DNA of 64,000 nucleotides from Labia minor (taxonomy: Eukaryota; Arthropoda; Insecta; Dermaptera; Spongiphoridae). The position numbers and the translations under genes are program-made. Position 1 is the first letter of the stretch. Every line of letters starts with the position of its first letter. Below are positions 59,097 to 64,000 of the stretch, piece by piece. The stretch spans positions 10,217,580 through 10,281,579 of the forward strand of contig OY720344.1 of NCBI GenBank assembly GCA_963082975.1, in the 5' to 3' direction. The notes beneath the pieces were generated by a model, which worked only from the letters and a program-made list of their open reading frames with translations, ran no database searches and had not been told where the DNA came from.

Positions 59097-59273
59097 TATT
59101 TATAACAGAATTTTGTAAATTAAACCACATATTGATATTTGAACAGTGCGGTCGCTTGATAACGATTGCAGAAGCAGCAATCGAAACGTTGTGTATATGT
59201 TTGTATTTTTTGAATAAATTTACAATAACAAATATCAATATGTGGTTTAATTTACAAAATTCTGTTATAAATA
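59097..59273 (+). repeat. 45-bp perfect inverted repeat with hammerhead-like loop
   Basis: 59,097-59,141 and 59,229-59,273 are perfect reverse complements. The 87-base loop reads CTTGATAAC, then a stem GATTGC/GCAATC around AGAAGCA, then GAAACGTTG, then TTTTTTGAATAAA. CTGANGA-stem-GAAA is the hammerhead ribozyme core known in Penelope-like elements, and GAAACGTTG is usual after it. Here the first strand is altered, so self-cleavage is doubtful. A Penelope-like remnant or a small TIR element are the main readings. Confidence 0.55.
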
Positions 59274-60890
59274 TATAATAATTGTTTAAAACAAAAATAA
59301 AAAGAATTTAATGTTGAAAAGTATATATAAAAAAAAATAAATAAATAAAAATAAAAATGAAATATATTGAACTAAATAACATTATATTATGAAATCAAAA
59401 ATTGAGAAAAGTAATTAGGTAATATTAAAACGTTCAAAAGTTAAATCAAAATCAAAAGTAAACAGTTAAAAAAAAATACAGGAAAAACATAACTTTTTTA
59501 TAATAAGGTAATAATGTACTATATATATTTTGGTAATATTTATTTTTTAATAAGAATGTCTGAATAATGCGGAAATATTGTACTGTAATAAAAATAAAAC
59601 TGAATTACTTATCTCTGATAAAGTATAAATATAATTTATTATGAAAATATTTTGAATTTTATTTCTATTAATTAATATTAATATTTAAATTTGTTTTTAT
59701 ATTTAAAGAAAAAATTGAAATAATAAAAATAATAAAAAATTATATCAAATTAATCTAATCTTAACCCTTTTATATACCCTTTGTTATTAGCTTTATCAAT
59801 TAAAAAAAAAAAATTATTTATTTATTTATTTATTTTTAATTAATAATTGTTTAATTTTAATTTTTATTTATCTGATATTTTTAATTAAAAACAACAGAAA
59901 GAAATCAATTTGTATATTGAAATTTATTTTATTTCATTTCATTTATTTTCTCTTTAAAAAAAGGAAAATATTCCATTAAATCTAATTTATTAATAAATTC
60001 AATTTTAATTTTTAATTGTTTTTTTTTCATTAAAAATGAATTTTATGAATTTATTGATAGAAATAAGTATAATCATTAGATAAATTTTAAAAACAATTGA
60101 AAATAATATTAACAACAAGTTAAATTAAGTCAAATTTAAAAATATACCGATTGTTATAATAAAATACGATTAATTATAAACAAATACATTAATTAATTAA
60201 TTAATACATTAATAGAGAACTATTAAAGTAAGCAATAATCCATAAAATACTCAAATGTAATTTTTAGGTATACTTAACCTCAATCATCTTTGTTTTCTAA
60301 ACAAGTGTCCTTGTTATGTTCATTGTTGCAGCCTTGCAGATTCATCTAAACATTCAGTTCCAATTTCGTTAAACATATTTCCTTTATTTGTCTTATAATT
60401 TTAGAATTGTATTGTATATTTTAATTTTTTAATATGTTGACAACCTTCATAAGTAATCATTTTCCGATTGACATAAAAACAATTTTACAGTTTATAAATA
60501 TATAAATGGCTGATTTAAATCTCTTATATGTGGTTATATGTAGTCTTCAATACAAAATTATATAAGTTATACACCCTCTAATAAATTACATTTCATATAT
60601 AAACATTATTATATATATAAATGGTGGTTTCAATGAAATTATTTAAAAATACTTTGAAATAAAATCAATTGAGATTAAATCATGTTTATAATGTTGAAAA
60701 CAATTTATTAGCATTATCCTTCAGCAAATATCTCGGTGACTAATTAATCAATAGGTTTTATATTACAAAGCTTCAATATCTGTCCCTATACAGAGTCAAT
60801 ATCCTGAATTCATGCTGTATATATATAATAATATTATAAAGCCACCTGTCAGTTTGTGGCATTAAGATAGCTTTTTAAAAACAATGAAAA
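59274..60890. other. AT-rich block
   Basis: No gene or transposon recognised. TTCATTGTTGCAG near 60,320 resembles a splice acceptor but nothing coding follows. Confidence 0.65.
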
Positions 60891-60892
60891 GC

Positions 60893-60950
60893 CATCTGCT
60901 CAGTAGGTAAAAGACCGAGGTTCAATCCAAGGTGAAGGACACAGTTTGTT
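60893..60950 (+). repeat. Possible tRNA-derived SINE remnant
   Basis: CTGCTCAGTAGGTA (about 60,897) and GAGGTTCAATCC (about 60,917) resemble an A and a B box, but they are only about 23 bp apart against roughly 44 in a tRNA. If real it is a deleted copy. Confidence 0.3.
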
Positions 60951-61620
60951 GCCCTTTCTTGAACTAGTAATTTATTTCTAAATTCAAATATTTATTACAT
61001 CCAATCATCAGAAAAAAAAAATATTAGGTAAACCTAAATAGGTTGAAAATTTATTTAAGTATATAAATGTAATATTTTTATATTAATTTTAGATGTTTAA
61101 AAACTTTGGTGTAAAAATATAAATATAATATTATAATATACAATAATATACATGTATATATTTTTCCGATTAAAAAAATCTTATCTCACATACACATGAG
61201 AATTTTATTTATTTATGGATGCAGCCCTTACAGATAGGAACTTTATCTACAAGTATCCATATCTCTGGTGCAGTGTAGGCCCAAAAAAGGGAAATTCGAT
61301 TCAATTATTTATTTTATTTCAAAACATGCAGGAATTTACAATTCAATAATTTCTTTTTTTATAAACATGAAAAGGGGTGTGTGATAAGACGTCTCAGGAG
61401 ATAATATTTAATATATTTATATTTAGATATTGACAAATATATGAAAAAATTTTAAATATACGATTAACTGGGTAAATTATTTTTTTAAACATTTGTGTTT
61501 ACTTAGCATTGAAATTATCGAGAGAACAAATTTAAAAAATCTCTTAAGAAATTATATCATTTCAAACTTATTAATTATTTTTAACAGTTAATTAATAATT
61601 ATCATAATAGGAGAATTTTA
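60951..61620. other. AT-rich block
   Basis: Nothing recognised. Confidence 0.6.
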
Positions 61621-61622
61621 TA

Positions 61623-61751
61623 TTAATTAATTTTATATTCATTGTCGGAAATTTTTTACTATATTAAATTAACTGGTGAAATAAAAAATACATACATATA
61701 TAATGTTGTTTTTAATTATTTTCAAATAGTCGGTCGGTTCTGAACCCCTCA
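61623..61751 (+). mobile_element. Family B fragment of the B2 subtype
   Basis: AATTTTATATTCATTGTCGG is the reverse complement of a segment specific to copy B2 (39,347-39,372). The piece ends TAGTCGGTCGGTTCTGAACCCC, a worn hairpin-side terminus. The rest of the element is missing. Confidence 0.6.
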
Positions 61752-62100
61752 TTTTTTTGTATTTTATAATTATTTTTATATCAATAAGATTTTCAAATTT
61801 TTAAAAATATTTAAATATTATCATTAACAAAGAGATATATTTCTTTAATATTTTAAAATTTATATTTTTTAATGGTTACATTACTTAAAAATTTATTAAT
61901 TTTTTTTTTTTAATCTAGTAAAATAATTATTAAATCCAAGACAGTCTGATATAAATAAGCAAACAAATAATATGAATAGAATGTTATTGACTTTTTCATA
62001 TTTATTTAAACATTTTTCAATGTAATTAATACAAATAACATTAATAATAATAATACAAAAGAAAAAAAAGGATTATTTTTAATAAAAAAAAAAGAATAAT
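61752..62100. other. AT-rich block
   Basis: Nothing recognised. Confidence 0.6.
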
Positions 62101-62640
62101 TCGCTAAAGATGAAGATAAAGTATGTAGAATATTTTTGATATCGATTTTCGTGGATTGAAAGGAAGAAGATGGAATACACTGACCAAGAGATCTACGTGT
62201 TTTTCAAAAAACGACAGGTGCCATGAATAAACAATTATATAGATCCAGCTGCTGTACCATCATGTGTCAAGGCGTACTATGCCCGGCGAACAGAGGAGAA
62301 TTATTAATGACACCCACTTGCTAGGCGCCTAAACCGATAAGCCTTAGCCGAGAAAGATATCCCCTCCCCTTCTTCCTTCGAAGAAAAACACCCATATGGC
62401 CCTCCTTCGAGTGATTAATCTAATGAGTAGCGTAATAATCTTGAGTGGCATAAGGTCCACTGTCCATGGCAACACCTGCCGCGGTGGAATCCCCGAAGAG
62501 CAGGTGGTACTCCCTCCCGTTCGTCTAGACAAAATAAAAATAAAAATAGTTGTAAACCACCGGCCGACCGACTGACTACGCCACTTTATTTTTAGTTTGT
62601 ATAAAAACATCTTGGAAAGTGTTGAGAATCACCTTAAGTT
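62101..62640. other. GC-richer island, ~540 bp
   Basis: Composition is balanced, with CCATGGCAACACCTGCCGCGG near 62,464 in the richest part and the E-box CACCTG near 62,471. Frames on the minus strand (Arg/Ser-rich) match no family. It resembles the islands of the left half and may be regulatory or exonic. Confidence 0.35.
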
Positions 62641-62962
62641 TTAAAAGTTTGCATGTCGAATTTATTTATTAGATCATAATAAATTTAAATAAATTGTTTT
62701 AAAAAAAAAAAACACAAAAAAAGGGTAAAGTGCATAATATACGATAGAATGAAATCCAAATTAATTTATTTAATAATAATAATTATATACCTACATATAC
62801 ATACATACATGTTAGTTAAAATTTGTCTACAAAAATAAACTTTTGTATAAATAGTTGTTTTTATTTGATAATTGCTTGGAATGCATTTTAATCAACAAAT
62901 AAAATACATATTATATGGCTATTCGAAAATGTTTTAAACTTAATTCTCTTTAAATCTATTCA

Positions 62963-62998
<36 letters not shown>

Positions 62999-63886
62999 TC
63001 ATAGAAACTACAATTTCAAGAACTTATTCATCGGACACAAACTTTATTAATTTGTAATTTGTAATTCTGATACTTGGCAATGTATATTAATTAATAGTAT
63101 ACTATTAATGGATTAAATAGAAAATATTGTTTATTTCATCGTTGACTTATCAGTTACAGATAATGTTACTCTATATTAAATATTAATTTTCAATAAATGG
63201 AGAGAATTTAGTTTTCGTTACCTCTCCATTTCAATATTCTGGGACAATACCGAATAATTTTCTAAATAATAATTATTCTAGAGTAGAACCCTGTCCTGTC
63301 ATTCGTTGTGATTAGAATGGGGAATGGAAATGACGACCCTTTCTCTTCATTAAATCGTTGTCAAGAATTTCTACCATTCTACTTTAGAAATGACATTGCT
63401 GGTTAGAACAGAAATGACTATACATTTATAAACATTATTATACTTGTGAAATATACAAATATATATACATATATATAAGTATACAAATATATAGAGAATT
63501 GCAACTTCATTCAGGAAGTTTCCTGTCTTTTCCTGAACATTTTCTAACCCATTCTCTATTTTACCCGAAATTTTTATAAAAATATTTAATTTAAATATAA
63601 TTACTATAATTTAAATACATTTACTATAAATACTATAAATTGAAGCCTCTTTAGTATAGATAATTTAAAATTTTCGAACTTGTATCAAACTTGGGAAACT
63701 CCAATTGATTACTACAAGAGTAGATTAATAAGTCAGTGATATTTTTGAATTTGCTGTCTCTTAAATGAAATGGCAAGACTGTTTCTGTCAGCAGGTAACT
63801 ATCAGTTGACTCCTCACGACATTTTAACAAGCTGGGTCTTCTAGTTTTTGTTTGACATCCATTAATAGCAGACTACCTCGTGTGAT
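62641..63886. other. AT-rich block with AAT repeat
   Basis: (AAT)n spans about 62,963-62,998. A milder patch at 63,210-63,420 (TAGAACCCTGTCCTGTC, GAATGGGGAATGG) is less AT-rich. TTCAGGAA and TTCCTGAA form an inverted pair near 63,511-63,538. No gene supported. Confidence 0.6.
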
Positions 63887-64000
63887 GAAAAAAGTGAATT
63901 TCCATGAATGTTCATGAATTAGGATACGAATTGTTCTCTCATCCGCCCTATTCTCCGGATTTAGCCCCGACGACTATTTCTTGTTTCCAAACCTGAAGAA
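63887..64000 (+). mobile_element. mariner fragment, sister of the 49.5-kb copy, cut by window edge
   Basis: GAAAAAAGTGAATTTCCATG through HELGYELFSHPPYSPDLAP matches the minus strand of the 49,507-49,909 element almost base for base. After PDLAP one base is lost relative to that copy, shifting the following DYFLFP codons. The typical terminus is not seen upstream, so the left end is missing or deleted. Confidence 0.85.

Overview
The window looks like non-coding and repeat DNA from an arthropod nuclear genome. The background is very AT-rich, with long A/T runs, many short microsatellites, no operons, no ribosome binding sites and almost no open frames. Repeats typical of animals are present: mariner, pogo and hAT DNA transposons, a LINE tail, Helentron-like elements and a Ty3/Gypsy-type LTR element. 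The low GC and mariner load would suit a copepod such as a sea louse, but that species guess comes from general knowledge and not from a diagnostic gene. No host protein-coding gene, rRNA or clear tRNA could be supported.

The window divides in two. From 1 to about 26,000 there is almost no recognisable transposon (a hAT end at the left edge and one mariner-derived MITE at 7.84 kb). This half holds AT-rich DNA broken by short GC-richer islands at about 0.43, 6.1, 12.0, 15.9, 19.1, 20.1, 21.7, 23.3, 23.7 and 25.15-25.85 kb. Several islands carry dense E-boxes, TCF-like sites beside GCCGCC helper-like sites, or a TATA box. They look like regulatory or promoter/5' exon sequence in a gene desert or a large intron, but this is inference.

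From about 26,000 to 64,000 my calls put roughly 16 kb in transposons. These include pogo-like MITEs (27.97, 52.9 kb), hAT MITEs with exact 8-bp target duplications (32.23, 32.74 kb), mariner relics (30.9, 49.5, 56.2, 63.9 kb), a Tc1/mariner transposase remnant (44.8 kb), LINE 3' tails (26.5, 51.8 kb), and a composite palindromic repeat at 35.6-36.2 kb. An LTR element lies at 39,698-43,796 with near-identical LTRs and one whole gag-protease frame.

Two Helentron/DINE-like families, called A and B here, recur. Each has a short subterminal inverted repeat, a terminal hairpin, a central microsatellite and a shared central core. Copies A2, B1 and B2 lie head to tail just before the LTR element. 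Copy A3 is split by a 2.5-kb insertion that holds four copies of another hairpin-ended motif (family C).

The most novel-looking items are the shared architecture of families A and B, the family C hairpins, the 31-bp repeats carrying primer-site-like sequence at the LTR ends, and a 45-bp perfect inverted repeat at 59.1 kb whose loop resembles a decayed hammerhead core.
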